Shown: positions 45,643 through 60,011, counted from the stretch's first letter. The stretch: DNA of 64,000 nucleotides from Chromobacterium paludis (GCF_008275125.1 NZ_CP043473.1:806001-870000), one strand, 5' to 3'. A program made the numbers and translations. Notes: generated from the sequence alone by a model not told the origin.

Positions 45643-47016
45643 ATGCTGAGTCTGTACAACACACTGACCCGCCAGAAGGAAGCGTTCACACCCATCGAAC
45701 CCGGCAAAGTGCGCATGTACGTCTGTGGCATGACCGTCTACGACCTCTGCCACATCGGCCACGCGCGCATGCTGGCTGCTTTTGACGTGATCTACCGTTG
45801 GCTCAAGACCTCCGGTTACGACGTGACTTACGTCCGCAACATCACCGATATCGAAGACAAGATCATCAAGCGCGCGCTGGAGCGCGGCATCACGCCGGAC
45901 CAGCTGGTGGAAGAAACCATCGCCGACATGCACCAGGACGCGGCCGCGCTGGGCCTGCTGCCGCCGACGCACGAGCCGCGCGCCACCCATCATGTGGGCG
46001 GCATGATCGCGCTGATCGAACAGCTGATCGCCAACGGCAAGGCCTATCCGGCCGCCAATGGCGACGTCTACTACGCGGTGCGCGAGTTCGAGGGCTACGG
46101 CAAACTGTCCGGCCGCACCCTGGACAAGCTGCGGGCCGGCGAGCGCGTGGAAGTGGACCCGAACAAGCGCGATCCGCTGGACTTCGTGCTGTGGAAGGCC
46201 GCCAAGCCGGGCGAGCCGTCCTGGGACAGCCCGTGGGGCAAGGGCCGTCCGGGCTGGCATATCGAGTGCTCGGTGATGAGCTGCCATCATCTGGGCGAGC
46301 ATTTCGACATCCACGGCGGCGGCGAGGACCTGCAGTTCCCGCACCATGAGAATGAAATCGCCCAGTCCGAGGGCGCGCATGGCCACCAGTACGTCAATTA
46401 CTGGCTGCACAACGGCTTCATCAATGTCGACGGCGAGAAAATGTCCAAGAGCCTGGGCAATTTCTTCACCATCCGCGATGTGCTGCAGCATTTCGACGGC
46501 GAAGTGATCCGCTTCTTCATCGTGCGCAGCCACTACCGCAGCCCGGTGAACTACACCGACAGCATCCTCAACGACGCCAAGCAGGGCCTGACCCGCTTGT
46601 ATACCGCCCTGCGCGGCATCGAATTGCCGGCGTCCCAAGGCATTGATTGGAACAACGCCTACGCTGCGCGCTTCAAGGCGGCGATGGACGACGACTTCAA
46701 TTCGTCCGAGGCGGTGGCGGTGCTGTTCGAGCTGGCGGGCGAGGTGAACAAGAGCCGCGACCCGCTGCTGGCCCGCCTGCTGAAGGACCTGGCCGGCGTG
46801 CTGGGCCTGCTCGCCCGCGATCCGGAAGACTTTCTCAAGGGCGGCGCGGTCGAGGGCGAGTTGTCCGCGGAACAAGTGGAAGCGCTGATCCAGGCGCGCA
46901 AGGACGCGCGCGCGGCCAAGAACTGGGCCGAGTCCGACCGCATCCGCGACGAGCTGACCGCCAAGGGCATCGTGCTGGAAGACGGCGCGGGCGGCACCAG
47001 CTGGCGCCGCGCTTGA
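45643..47016 (+). CDS. cysS: Cysteine--tRNA ligase
   Basis: 457 residues, full length. C28 (zinc ligand) in [18 protein letters not shown] is followed by the HIGH motif at 37-40; the [11 protein letters not shown] and [15 protein letters not shown] segments carry the other zinc ligands; KMSKS is in [12 protein letters not shown]. Charges tRNA-Cys. A TACAAT hexamer at 45601-45605 region, 40 bases upstream, is a possible -10. Confidence 0.98.
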   Translation: MLSLYNTLTRQKEAFTPIEPGKVRMYVCGMTVYDLCHIGHARMLAAFDVIYRWLKTSGYDVTYVRNITDIEDKIIKRALERGITPDQLVEETIADMHQDAAALGLLPPTHEPRATHHVGGMIALIEQLIANGKAYPAANGDVYYAVREFEGYGKLSGRTLDKLRAGERVEVDPNKRDPLDFVLWKAAKPGEPSWDSPWGKGRPGWHIECSVMSCHHLGEHFDIHGGGEDLQFPHHENEIAQSEGAHGHQYVNYWLHNGFINVDGEKMSKSLGNFFTIRDVLQHFDGEVIRFFIVRSHYRSPVNYTDSILNDAKQGLTRLYTALRGIELPASQGIDWNNAYAARFKAAMDDDFNSSEAVAVLFELAGEVNKSRDPLLARLLKDLAGVLGLLARDPEDFLKGGAVEGELSAEQVEALIQARKDARAAKNWAESDRIRDELTAKGIVLEDGAGGTSWRRA

Positions 47017-47037
47017 TCCGGGTTTGGCCGCCTGCGC

Positions 47038-47066
47038 TTGTCAACGGTAGTCAAACGGCGGATAAT
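47038..47066 (+). promoter_or_regulatory. Sigma-70 promoter of rpmE
   Basis: TTGTCA at 47038-47043 and GATAAT at 47061-47066 with a 17-base spacer, 60 bases upstream of the rpmE start. Both boxes match consensus in 5 of 6 positions. Confidence 0.75.
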
Positions 47067-47084
47067 GCCGTGTTTCGTAAAGCA

Positions 47085-47105
47085 GTACAGGCAAAACCCC
47101 TGTAC
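47085..47105 (+). promoter_or_regulatory. Hairpin in the rpmE leader
   Basis: Perfect 7-bp stem GTACAGG / CCTGTAC with a 7-base loop, ending about 9 bases before the AAAGG ribosome site. It could be a site for autoregulation by L31, as reported for rpmE leaders in other bacteria, but no known leader class is recognised here. Confidence 0.45.
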
Positions 47106-47125
47106 CCGATTTGAAAGGTAGAGAG

Positions 47126-47341
47126 ATGAAAACCGATATTCACCCGAACTACAAAGAACTGAACGTTACCTGCTCCTGCGGCAACCAGTTCGTGACCAAG
47201 TCCACCATGTCCAAGGACGCCTTCTCCATCGAAGTGTGCTCCAGCTGCCACCCGTTCTACACCGGCAAGCAAAAGATCGTGGACACCGCAGGTCGCGTGG
47301 ACAAGTTCAACCAGAAGTTCGGCAGCTTCTTCAAGCGCTAA
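47126..47341 (+). CDS. rpmE: 50S ribosomal protein L31
   Basis: 71 residues from the ATG at 47126, after AAAGGTAGAGAG. Zinc-binding form: C16, C18, C38 and C41 (CSC near the start and CSSC before HPFYTGKQK). L31 bridges the ribosomal subunits. Its own promoter upstream and terminator downstream make it a single-gene unit. The zinc form is usually replaced by a cysteine-less paralogue under zinc limitation; none is in this window. Confidence 0.98.
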   Translation: MKTDIHPNYKELNVTCSCGNQFVTKSTMSKDAFSIEVCSSCHPFYTGKQKIVDTAGRVDKFNQKFGSFFKR

Positions 47342-47370
47342 TCGCGTTTGTCGTAGACGAAGCATCTGGA

Positions 47371-47397
47371 AAAAAGGCAGCCATGGCTGCCTTTTTT
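47371..47397 (+). terminator. Terminator of rpmE (bidirectional)
   Basis: AAAAAGGCAGCC-ATGGCTGCCTTTTTT type palindrome: a perfect stem GGCAGCCATGGCTGCC flanked by A and T tracts, 30 bases after rpmE. Confidence 0.95.
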
Positions 47398-47447
47398 GCT
47401 TTGCGCGCGCGGCGATGGCCAGCCTGATGGTTCATCGCCTATCGGGA

Positions 47448-47453
47448 TATAAT
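47448..47453 (+). promoter_or_regulatory. Candidate -10 box for the glycosyltransferase gene
   Basis: Perfect TATAAT, 94 bases upstream of the start. The best -35 (CTGATG, 18 bases upstream) is weak. Confidence 0.5.
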
Positions 47454-47466
47454 GACCAGCCGAGTC

Positions 47467-47486
47467 GGTCGCCGTAATCGGCGACC
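47467..47486 (+). promoter_or_regulatory. Hairpin in the 5' leader of the glycosyltransferase gene
   Basis: Perfect 8-bp stem GGTCGCCG / CGGCGACC with a TAAT tetraloop, just after the predicted transcription start and 60 bases before the start codon. No T tract follows, so it is not a terminator; an mRNA-stabilising or regulatory role is possible. Confidence 0.5.
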
Positions 47487-47546
47487 CGTCCTCCCATACC
47501 CAAATCGAACCGCTCCCGGCCGCCGGTAAGCGGAGTCCAAACGACC

Positions 47547-49208
47547 ATGCTGACTTATTCCGCTCAGGCCAGCCAATTGGCCAAGCCAACCGAAAAACCC
47601 TGGGTCTTGCTGCTGCTGTGCTTTATCTGGCTGTGGCCCGGCATCCTGGGGCATGACCCGTGGAAGCCTGACGAGCCGTATGTGCTGGCGGTGGCGCAAG
47701 CCATGTTGCGCAGCGGCGACTGGCTGCTGCCCACGCTGAACGGCGTGCCTTACCTGGACAATCCGCCGCTGTACTACTGGCTGGCGGCGGGCTGCATCAA
47801 GCTGTTTTCGCCGTGGCTGTTGACGGCGCATGACGCCGCCCGGCTGGCCACGCCGCTCCTGATGTCGCTGGCCTTGCTGCTGGCGGGCATGGCGGGGCGC
47901 GACCTGATAGGCCGCCGCCATGGCCGCAGCGTGGTGATGATCCTGATTGGCTGCCTGGGCCTGGTCGAGTCCGGCCATCAGCTCACGCCCGTCATCGCCG
48001 GTTTTGCCGGCTTCGTGGCCGCCTTTTACTCGCTGTCGCTGAGCCTGCGCTCGCCTGGGCTCGCCGGCGCCTTGCTGGGCGCGGCCAGCGTGGCCACTTT
48101 CCTGGGCGGCAGCCTGGCGGACCTGATGCTGATCTGGCTGACTGCGCTGATGCTGCCGGCCTTCAGCGCCTGGCGCCACAAGAACTACGCGCTGACGCTG
48201 CTGCTGGCCTTGCTGGTGGCCTTGCCCGCCACGCTGATCTGGCCCCTGCTGCTGTTGCGCGAATACCCCGCCGTGTTTGCCGATTGGTGGTCCAATTACG
48301 CCCTGGGCCAGACCAGCGGCTTCCATCATGTGCGTCTGTTCCACGACTTTGGCTACTACACCAAGAACGTGCTGTGGTTTGCCTTTCCGGCCTGGCCGCT
48401 GGCGTTGTGGACGCTGTACCGCAACCGGCAATTGCAATCGCCCAAGCTGCAGCTGCCCTTGTTGTTCACCTTGATGATCGCGCTGCTGCTGACCCTGTCT
48501 GACCGCGCCAGCATCACCGACGCCATGCCGTTGCTGCTGCCGCTGTCCATCCTGGCGGCGGTGGAGCTGGACACGCTGCGGCGCGGCGCGGCCGCCTTCC
48601 TGAACTGGTTCGCGTTGATGACCTTCGGTTTGTTCGGTCTTCTGGTATGGCTGGGCTGGGCGGCGATGAATTACGGCTGGCCGGAGGGCTTGGCCGGACG
48701 CGCGCGATATTTCAGCCCCTTTTACCAGCCCCATGTGTCCTGGTGGCAGGCCGTGGGGGCGCTGCTGGCGACGCTGGTTTGGCTATGGGCGCTGAGCCGG
48801 CCGCATCTGCGCGGCCGCCAGGCCATCACCAATTGGACCGCCGGCCTGATTTTGCTGTGGGGCCTGGCCATGTCCTTGTGGTTGCCCTGGTTCGATGCCG
48901 CCAAGAGCTATCGTCCGGTGGTGCAGAGCATGTTGCGCAAACTGCCCGCGGGCGGCGTGTCCTGCATCGCCACCGAGCGTTACAACCGCCTGGCGCTGAT
49001 CAGCTGGAAATACTACGCGGACATGGACCTGGTGCCGTTTCCCGCAGGGGAAACGCCGCCTTGCGATTACTGGCTGGTGGTGCGTGACAAGAGCGAGGGC
49101 ATGGCGGAGCCGGGCTGGCAGGTATTGTGGACCGGCCACCGACCGCGCGAGGACAATCTCACTTTCGCCTTGCTGCAGCGGCTGCCGCCCGCGCAAGCGC
49201 CGGATTGA
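47547..49208 (+). CDS. GT39/ArnT-type membrane glycosyltransferase
   Basis: 553 residues with about 11-12 membrane helices. The first periplasmic loop has the PMT/ArnT signature DPWKPDEPYVLAVAQAML, with the catalytic acidic residues, and the following DWLLPTLNGVPYLDNPPLYYW. These enzymes transfer sugars from undecaprenyl or dolichyl phosphate donors to lipid A or proteins at the periplasmic face. The C-terminal 100 residues form a soluble domain. Donor and acceptor are unknown; no arn genes are nearby. Confidence 0.88.
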   Translation: MLTYSAQASQLAKPTEKPWVLLLLCFIWLWPGILGHDPWKPDEPYVLAVAQAMLRSGDWLLPTLNGVPYLDNPPLYYWLAAGCIKLFSPWLLTAHDAARLATPLLMSLALLLAGMAGRDLIGRRHGRSVVMILIGCLGLVESGHQLTPVIAGFAGFVAAFYSLSLSLRSPGLAGALLGAASVATFLGGSLADLMLIWLTALMLPAFSAWRHKNYALTLLLALLVALPATLIWPLLLLREYPAVFADWWSNYALGQTSGFHHVRLFHDFGYYTKNVLWFAFPAWPLALWTLYRNRQLQSPKLQLPLLFTLMIALLLTLSDRASITDAMPLLLPLSILAAVELDTLRRGAAAFLNWFALMTFGLFGLLVWLGWAAMNYGWPEGLAGRARYFSPFYQPHVSWWQAVGALLATLVWLWALSRPHLRGRQAITNWTAGLILLWGLAMSLWLPWFDAAKSYRPVVQSMLRKLPAGGVSCIATERYNRLALISWKYYADMDLVPFPAGETPPCDYWLVVRDKSEGMAEPGWQVLWTGHRPREDNLTFALLQRLPPAQAPD

Positions 49209-49278
49209 GACTCGGCAAAGGACGCCGGCGCTTGCCATTGCGGCGGCTTTGAGCCTTGCCGGCCAGGCGCGGCCGCCG

Positions 49279-50127
49279 CTATTCCTCCAGCAGATGAGCC
49301 AGGATATGGGCCTGCTGGTCTTCGGAAATCGGCAAAATGGAAACCAGCTTTTCCTTGGCGATGCCGGGAAGGTATTCGGCGATATGGCCGATGTCGGAAG
49401 GCAGGGCCGGGTTGTCCGGGTTTTGCATCAGGTGGCGGGCGCAGTCGATGGCGATTTGCGCGATATGGGTGCGCGGCCGATCCACGCCGCGGATCAGCTG
49501 GCTGATCATTTGCGGCAGTTTCCACTCTTCGGCTAAAACCAGGGTCAATTGCCGGAAAGTGAAACCAGCGGTATTCAATTGCGCCAGGCTGGTGCGGTTG
49601 GAGCGCCCGGCTTCGAATTCCGCTATGGCCTGCATCGGCAATTCCGGCGCGAAATGCCACAGCAGCAACTCGCCGGTTTCGGAAAGCAGGGTGGCGAGCG
49701 AAATTTCCTCGGGCGAAGCGTCGGAGCGGAAATTGGACCAGGCGCGGGCGATGCCGGACGCCATGACCGCTGTCGAAACGGCGGCCTGCCAGCCCGGATG
49801 CTCAAGCGCTACGACAGGGCTGCCGGCAATCAGCGCATATAATTCGTCGCTGCCAAGCTGAAGAATGGCGGCCAGCGGGGTGGTGGTTTCCTTGCCTAGG
49901 CGCCGCGACCGATGCCGCTCCGCTTCTATCAGCAATTTGACCGCCAAATAGGGATCTTCCTGCGCGCGTTCGGCGAGTTGCTTGGGCGAGAATTCCGGCG
50001 CGTCCTGGCCTTGCGATTTCAGTTGCAGAAAGGCATCGCGCGTGGCCGCTAAGACGGGTATCTCCCTGTCTTTCAGGTAAGCCGCCCATTGCTGCACGCC
50101 CCAATTTCTTTGCTGTCGACTTAACAT
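49279..50127 (-). CDS. HDOD domain protein
   Basis: 282 residues from the ATG at 50127, after CGGAGCG. The HDOD domain covers about 35-230 (LAERAQEDPYLAVKLLIEAE, SLATLLSETGELLLWHFAPE), resembling an HD-fold without the metal-binding HD pair. HDOD proteins act as signalling scaffolds. It stands alone upstream of which the aacS terminator lies, so it has its own promoter in 50128-50348. Confidence 0.85.
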   Translation of the reverse strand: MLSRQQRNWGVQQWAAYLKDREIPVLAATRDAFLQLKSQGQDAPEFSPKQLAERAQEDPYLAVKLLIEAERHRSRRLGKETTTPLAAILQLGSDELYALIAGSPVVALEHPGWQAAVSTAVMASGIARAWSNFRSDASPEEISLATLLSETGELLLWHFAPELPMQAIAEFEAGRSNRTSLAQLNTAGFTFRQLTLVLAEEWKLPQMISQLIRGVDRPRTHIAQIAIDCARHLMQNPDNPALPSDIGHIAEYLPGIAKEKLVSILPISEDQQAHILAHLLEE

Positions 50128-50348
50128 GTTTGCGCGCTCCGATAATCGCCGCGTTCCGCCTGTATTTCGGCGGATGCCGCCCATTTCTTGATGCCGGTCG
50201 CGACTGGAAAGATGGATGCTTCCCCTTTCATGATAATCCAGTTCGGTCTGAACCAGGTTTTCAAACGGCGCATGGGCCGCCAGCGAGTTGGCACCAAGCC
50301 ATTTTCGCCACAAGGGTTTGCGGATTGCGGGCTTTCGCGGCGCAAAAT

Positions 50349-50376
50349 AAAAAACGAGGACCGATGTCCTCGTTTT
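50349..50376 (-). terminator. Terminator of the leucine-degradation operon
   Basis: AACGAGGAC-CGAT-GTCCTCGTT stem with T tracts on both sides; on the minus strand it is followed by TTTTTTATTTT. It lies 23 bases after the aacS stop. Confidence 0.93.
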
Positions 50377-50398
50377 GCCATACGTTTGCGCGGCGAAT

Positions 50399-52363
<1,965 letters not shown>

Positions 52364-52425
52364 GGTTTCTCCTGTGGCGGCCCGTTTTGTGGCTCTCTGG
52401 ATGGGGACGGGCCGGCCGATATGGT

Positions 52426-53319
52426 TTAGCCCTGGCGGCCGAGCGCGTGCGCCAGCTTGGAGGCGGGGGCTTTGCCCAGCGCGTCGGCGATGTGCCAGGA
52501 GGCGGCCACCAGTTTAGTCAGATCGATGCCAGTGTGGTAGCCCTCGCCGGCCAGCAGGTAGGCCACGTCCTCGGTGGCCACATTGCCGGACGCGCCCTTG
52601 GCGTAGGGGCAGCCTCCCAGGCCGGCGACGGAGGCGTCGAACACGCGCAGGCCGGCGTCCAGCGAGGCGCGGATATTGGCGATGGCCATGCCATAGGTGT
52701 CGTGGTAGTGGCCGGCCAGGCGCACCGCCGGCAGCGCGCGCAGCACGGCGTCCAGCATCTCGCGCACCGAAGCCGGCGTGCCCACGCCTATGGTGTCGCC
52801 CAGCGAGATTTCGTAGCAGCCCAGCTCGGATAACGCCTTGGCCACGTCGGCCACTTTTTGCGGCGCGATCTTGCCCTCGTAGGGACAACCCACCACGCAG
52901 GACACGTAGCCGCGCACCTTGAGGCCGGCGTCCAGCGCGCGCCGGGTCACGCTTTCAAAGCGCTGCAGGCTCTCGGCGATGCTGGCGTTGATGTTTTTCT
53001 GGCTGAAGCTCTCGCTGGCGGCGCCGAAAACGGCGATCTCGCGCGCGCCGGCTGCCAGCGCGGCGTCCAGGCCCTTGTCGTTGGGCACCAGCACCGGGTA
53101 GGCGATGGGGCCGGACAGGTCCAGCGCGGCCAGCACTTCGGCGCTGTCGGCCATTTGCGGCACCCATTTGGGCGAGACGAAGGCGCCGGCTTCTATGGCG
53201 GACAGGCCGCTGTCCGCCAGACGGCGGATCAGCTCCAGCTTGACGGCGGCGTTCACGGTCTGCTTTTCGTTTTGCAGCCCGTCGCGCGGGCCGACTTCGA
53301 CAATCTTGACGCTTTGCAT
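52426..53319 (-). CDS. liuE: Hydroxymethylglutaryl-CoA lyase
   Basis: 297 residues from the ATG at 53319. The N-terminal [11 protein letters not shown], the substrate-binding [23 protein letters not shown] (metal ligands) and the HMG-CoA lyase signature [20 protein letters not shown] with the catalytic cysteine are all present. It splits 3-hydroxy-3-methylglutaryl-CoA into acetyl-CoA and acetoacetate, the last step of leucine breakdown. Confidence 0.97.
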   Translation of the reverse strand: MQSVKIVEVGPRDGLQNEKQTVNAAVKLELIRRLADSGLSAIEAGAFVSPKWVPQMADSAEVLAALDLSGPIAYPVLVPNDKGLDAALAAGAREIAVFGAASESFSQKNINASIAESLQRFESVTRRALDAGLKVRGYVSCVVGCPYEGKIAPQKVADVAKALSELGCYEISLGDTIGVGTPASVREMLDAVLRALPAVRLAGHYHDTYGMAIANIRASLDAGLRVFDASVAGLGGCPYAKGASGNVATEDVAYLLAGEGYHTGIDLTKLVAASWHIADALGKAPASKLAHALGRQG

Positions 53320-53331
53320 GGGGATCAATTC

Positions 53332-53838
53332 TTAGCGTTTAGGCTGAACGGGAATGTAGATGTCCATCTGCAGCGTCTCCTGGCCCGGCGCGCAGCGGCC
53401 GTCGTAACGCTCGAAGGTTTCGCCGGCGGCGTGCTCCCATTTGGCGGAGGCGGGCAGCCAACTTTGATAAATGTGTTGCCAGGTCTGGACGATGGCCTGG
53501 CCGAAATCGGCTGGCGCGGCCGGCGGCGTGGAGAACACGGCGTATTTGGCAGGCCCGATGCGGCGGCGTTCGCAGCCTTCCGGCAGCGCGCGCTCGTCCG
53601 GGCATTCCATGCCTATCAGGTAGCGGAAGCGCTCGCTGGCGGGGTCGAAGTCGCAGACCACGCCGTATTCCGGCGCGTGGGGGCGCTGCAGCGCGTTCAG
53701 CAAGGGCTGGCGCAGCTTCACCGAGTAATCGTTCCAAAAGGCGGGAATCTGGCGCAGATTGTCGTCGTTTTGCTTGCCGGTGGCGATGCTGTAACCGGCC
53801 AGCGCCAGGCCGGGGTGATCAATGATGATGGGGTCCAT
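53332..53838 (-). CDS. GyrI-like / AraC effector-binding domain protein
   Basis: 168 residues from the ATG at 53838 after AGGAC. A stand-alone GyrI-like small-molecule-binding fold: YGVVCDFDPASERFRYLIGM, YAVFSTPPAAPADFGQAI, WEHAAGETFERYDGR, and the terminal LQMDIYIPVQPKR. No DNA-binding domain is attached. Such proteins bind or hydrolyse small hydrophobic molecules. Its location inside the liu operon hints at a role with acyl-CoA intermediates, which is inference. Confidence 0.85.
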   Translation of the reverse strand: MDPIIIDHPGLALAGYSIATGKQNDDNLRQIPAFWNDYSVKLRQPLLNALQRPHAPEYGVVCDFDPASERFRYLIGMECPDERALPEGCERRRIGPAKYAVFSTPPAAPADFGQAIVQTWQHIYQSWLPASAKWEHAAGETFERYDGRCAPGQETLQMDIYIPVQPKR

Positions 53839-53866
53839 CGTATAGTCCTCCGCTTGCGGGCTGGTC

Positions 53867-54349
53867 TTACCAGGTTTTATCCAGGTCTTGGGCGTAAAAG
53901 CGCATGGCTTGGCGGTAGCGGCGGATGTCCTCATCGGCGCTGGTATCGGCCAGCAAGGCCAGCAACCTTTCGGTGGCTTCCTTGTGGCGGCCAAGGTTGT
54001 ACAAGGCCATGGCCAGAAAGGCTTGCATGGCCTTGTCGTCCGGGAAATGATGCAGCCCCTCGCGCAGGGCCATCTCGGCCTCCCGGTACTGGCCCAGGGC
54101 GCGGTAGCTGCTGCCCAGGCCCAGCCAGGCGCCGGCGGCGTCATGGCCGCTGATGCCCATTTCCAGTGCTTGCAGATAGTGCGGAATCGCCTCGGCCTCT
54201 TCGCCGCGGCCATCGTGCAGGCAGGCGGCCAGATAATGCAGGTCCGCATGCTGCGGCTGCTGGCGCAGCAAGTCTTGCGCCTCTCGCAAGGCTTGTTCCG
54301 TCTGGCCGTTGTGTTGCAGCTTGCGGATGTTTTCCAGGGCGATGTGCAT
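53867..54349 (-). CDS. TPR repeat protein
   Basis: 160 residues, cytosolic, made of about four tetratricopeptide repeats (for example ALREAQDLLRQQPQHADLHY, GLGSSYRALGQYREAEMALR, LAMALYNLGRHKEATERLLA). A protein-protein interaction scaffold. It lies between liuD and the GyrI-like gene, 32 bases after liuD, and is not part of the standard liu gene set. Confidence 0.88.
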   Translation of the reverse strand: MHIALENIRKLQHNGQTEQALREAQDLLRQQPQHADLHYLAACLHDGRGEEAEAIPHYLQALEMGISGHDAAGAWLGLGSSYRALGQYREAEMALREGLHHFPDDKAMQAFLAMALYNLGRHKEATERLLALLADTSADEDIRRYRQAMRFYAQDLDKTW

Positions 54350-54381
54350 GAGCTGTCCTTGCTGTTGGTTTTATGTCCTCA

Positions 54382-56326
<1,945 letters not shown>

Positions 56327-56337
<11 letters not shown>

Positions 56338-56458
56338 GGTGGTCTCCCGCGGCGAAACCGCCCCGGCGCAGGCGCGCCGGCAGGCGATTTTGCTGCGCAG
56401 CTGCGCAGCCCTGCGGCTGCTGGTCTCCGCGGTTGGCGATCAGGATTTTATTGAACAT
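56327..56458 (-). other. 43-codon leader ORF made from a duplicated liuD start
   Basis: An ATG at 56458 repeats the first ten codons of liuD (MFNKILIANRG) and then runs on in a different frame to a TAA that overlaps the true liuD start (CATGTTCAATAA). The duplicated stretch is about 36 bases with two mismatches. It could be a harmless duplication, or a translated leader coupled to liuD. Confidence 0.6.
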
Positions 56459-56520
56459 GGCAATCTTTCATGGTCTGCCAGTTGGGCGTTGTCTGGTTGT
56501 GAATGAGAGAGCGGCATCGC

Positions 56521-56558
56521 CCCCTCTCCCCAACCCCTCACCCGCGAGGGGAGAGGGG
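56521..56558. repeat. CCCCTCTCCCC inverted repeat at the left edge of the tandem array
   Basis: Perfect 11-bp arms CCCCTCTCCCC (56521-56531) and GGGGAGAGGGG (56548-56558). A similar 10-bp pair frames the right edge at 56924-56948. Confidence 0.75.
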
Positions 56559-56936
56559 CTATGGGCGGCGCTGTTGGGCTGGTGTGCATCCGCAAGCGCG
56601 TTGGCTCGCCAGGCTGGAGCTTGACCGCGCTCTTTCCTCAGTAAGGAAGAGGGGCTATGGGCGGCGCTGTTGGGCTGGTGTGCATCCACAAGCGTGCTTG
56701 ATCGCCAGGCTGGAGCTTGACCGCGCTCTTTCCTCAGTAAGGAAGAGGGGCTATGGGCGGCGCTGTTGGGCTGGTGTGCATCTGCAAGCGCGTTGGCTCG
56801 CCAGGCTGGAGCTTGACCGCGCTCATTCCTCAGTAAGGAAGAGGGGCTATGGGCGGCATGGTTCGACTGGCCTTCATTCCCAACTGCGTTCAGTTGCCAC
56901 GGCGTGGCCGACGCTCGATGGCTCCCCTCTCCCCCT
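56553..56936. repeat. 96-bp tandem repeat, three near-identical copies plus a degenerate fourth
   Basis: Units start with GAGGGGCTATGGGCGGC at 56553, 56649, 56745 and 56841, exactly 96 bases apart. Units 1-3 differ by a handful of bases; unit 4 diverges after about 17 bases. Each ends with TTCCTCAGTAAGGAA. The array lies in the gap between liuC and liuD. Because 96 is a multiple of three, all frames stay open and produce spurious long ORFs; I see no ribosome site or protein family. Confidence 0.93.
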
Positions 56937-56948
56937 GTGGGAGAGGGG
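56924..56948. repeat. CCCCTCTCCC inverted repeat at the right edge of the array
   Basis: 10-bp arms CCCCTCTCCC and GGGAGAGGGG with a 5-base loop, followed by GGGGGAGAGGGGG. Lies 38 bases after the liuC stop on its downstream side, so it may also act as a weak attenuator between liuC and liuD. Confidence 0.7.
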
Positions 56949-56985
56949 CTGGGGGAGAGGGGGCGAAGCAGCCGCTTATCCATCT

Positions 56986-57774
56986 TTATTCCTGCCACTT
57001 CGGCGCGCGTTTTTCGAAGAACGACGCCAGGCCCTCTCGCGCCTCGTCGCCGGCGCGGATGGAGGCGATGCGGCCGGCGGTGCGTTCCAGCAGCGCGTCG
57101 TCCCACGGCGAGCCTTCGCGCAGCTCCGCCAACAGCAGCTTGGCCTCGCGCAGCGCGCCGGGCGCGCCCTTGGCCAGTTCCTCTGCGATTTCCGCCACGC
57201 GCGCGTCCAGCCGTTCCTCGCTGACCAACTCGTGAACCAGGCCCAATTGCAAAGCGGCGGCGGCGGAGATGCGCTCGGCGGACAGGAAATAACGCCTGGC
57301 CTGGCGCCAGCCTATCGCGTCGGCGACATAGGGGCCGATGGTGGCCGGGATCAGGCCCAGCCGCACTTCTGTCAGGGCGAACTTGGCGGCGTCAGTGGCG
57401 ATGGCTACGTCGCAGACGGCCGCCAGGCCGGTGCCGCCGGCCATGGCCGCGCCGTGGATGCGGGCGATCACTGGCTTGGCGCTGCGGTAGACGCTCTTCA
57501 GCATGGCGGCCAGCTTTTGCGCGTCGGCCAGGTTTTCCGCTTCGCTGTAGCCGGCGGCGCGGCGCATCCAGTCCAGATCCGCGCCGGCGCAGAAGCTTTT
57601 GCCGCGGCCGGCCAGCACGATGACGCGCACGGTTTCGTCGCGGTTCAACTGGCCCATCGCCTCGGTCAGCTCGGCGATCAGCACCTCGTTCAGCGCGTTG
57701 TGCAGCTCCGGGCGGTTCAGCCAGATGGTGGCTGCTTTGCCGGTGTGTTCGATTTGCAGCGTGGCGTAGCTCAT
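56986..57774 (-). CDS. liuC: Methylglutaconyl-CoA hydratase (enoyl-CoA hydratase family)
   Basis: 262 residues. Crotonase fold: ATIWLNRPELHNALNEVLI, VLAGRGKSFCAGADLDWM (oxyanion-hole segment), IHGAAMAGGTGLAAVCDVAI, and LTEVRLGLIPATIGPYV with the catalytic Glu region. It hydrates 3-methylglutaconyl-CoA to HMG-CoA. Starts 10 bases after liuB. The distance to liuD is about 650 bases, because of the repeat array. Confidence 0.93.
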   Translation of the reverse strand: MSYATLQIEHTGKAATIWLNRPELHNALNEVLIAELTEAMGQLNRDETVRVIVLAGRGKSFCAGADLDWMRRAAGYSEAENLADAQKLAAMLKSVYRSAKPVIARIHGAAMAGGTGLAAVCDVAIATDAAKFALTEVRLGLIPATIGPYVADAIGWRQARRYFLSAERISAAAALQLGLVHELVSEERLDARVAEIAEELAKGAPGALREAKLLLAELREGSPWDDALLERTAGRIASIRAGDEAREGLASFFEKRAPKWQE

Positions 57775-57784
57775 TCTGCGCTCC

Positions 57785-59383
<1,599 letters not shown>

Positions 59384-59385
59384 GG

Positions 59386-59652
59386 TTACAGATCCTCAAT
59401 ATCTAGGGATTGACCAATGGACTGAGCCTCGGAGGAGGTCATTTCGTCACTGTTGTAGATGCAATGTACGAAATTGGGCGCTCCCGCCTCGACGGAACGG
59501 GCGGTGACGGCTCGCGCTGAGAGGGCTTCTATGACCTCTTGGCCAGCCTGGCGTTGATGCGAGGTATTGGAAACAATGACTGCGATGCCATCGTTTTCCA
59601 CCTCGTCCGCGAGTGCACTGATATTAAAGGGCGGATGGTGCAATTTTCTCAT
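59386..59652 (-). CDS. Small protein of unknown function in the leucine operon
   Basis: 88 residues, no family recognised, no signal peptide or membrane segment. It starts 14 bases after the NTF2-like gene stop and ends 2 bases before liuB, a spacing typical of operon genes. GC content is lower than in neighbours. The middle ([20 protein letters not shown]) looks like an alpha/beta segment. Upstream GGAAC is a weak ribosome site. It may be an acquired or fast-evolving gene. Confidence 0.6.
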   Translation of the reverse strand: MRKLHHPPFNISALADEVENDGIAVIVSNTSHQRQAGQEVIEALSARAVTARSVEAGAPNFVHCIYNSDEMTSSEAQSIGQSLDIEDL

Positions 59653-59666
59653 TGAGTTGTTCCAGT

Positions 59667-60011
59667 TCAGGCCTCATCCACAAACCACACCGAGGCGATC
59701 AATCCGTCGGCGTTGACGTCGTAGATGGCGACGGCGCGCAGGTGGTTTTCTCCATCCAGCGTCACGTCTTCGTGATCGATGACGCGGCTGCCCTGGACGA
59801 TGCGGTGCAGCAGCGCGGCGTGCAGCCGGGGCAGATGGAAGCGCTTGCTGGCGTAGTGGTCGGCCAGCGCGGCGCGGCCGGATAGGCTCAACGCCATCGA
59901 TGGCAGGCGGTAGACCTTGACGTCCTCGGCGTAGCAGGCGGCGAAGGCCTCAAGATTGCGGGCGTTGTAGGCGTCCAGCTGGGCCTGGACGATGCGTTCG
60001 GCGGCGGTCAT
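59667..60011 (-). CDS. NTF2-like (SnoaL-type) protein
   Basis: 114 residues from the ATG at 60011. Typical NTF2/SnoaL pattern: RIVQAQLDAYNARNLEAFAA followed by CYAEDVKVYRLP, then LADHYASKRF and a beta-rich C-terminus. These cone-shaped folds act as isomerases or binding proteins; substrate unknown. Located between liuA and liuB. Confidence 0.88.
   Translation of the reverse strand: MTAAERIVQAQLDAYNARNLEAFAACYAEDVKVYRLPSMALSLSGRAALADHYASKRFHLPRLHAALLHRIVQGSRVIDHEDVTLDGENHLRAVAIYDVNADGLIASVWFVDEA

Noticed and set aside
56553..56936. Tandem array considered as CRISPR
   Set aside because: Units are contiguous 96-bp repeats without distinct spacers, and no cas genes are present.
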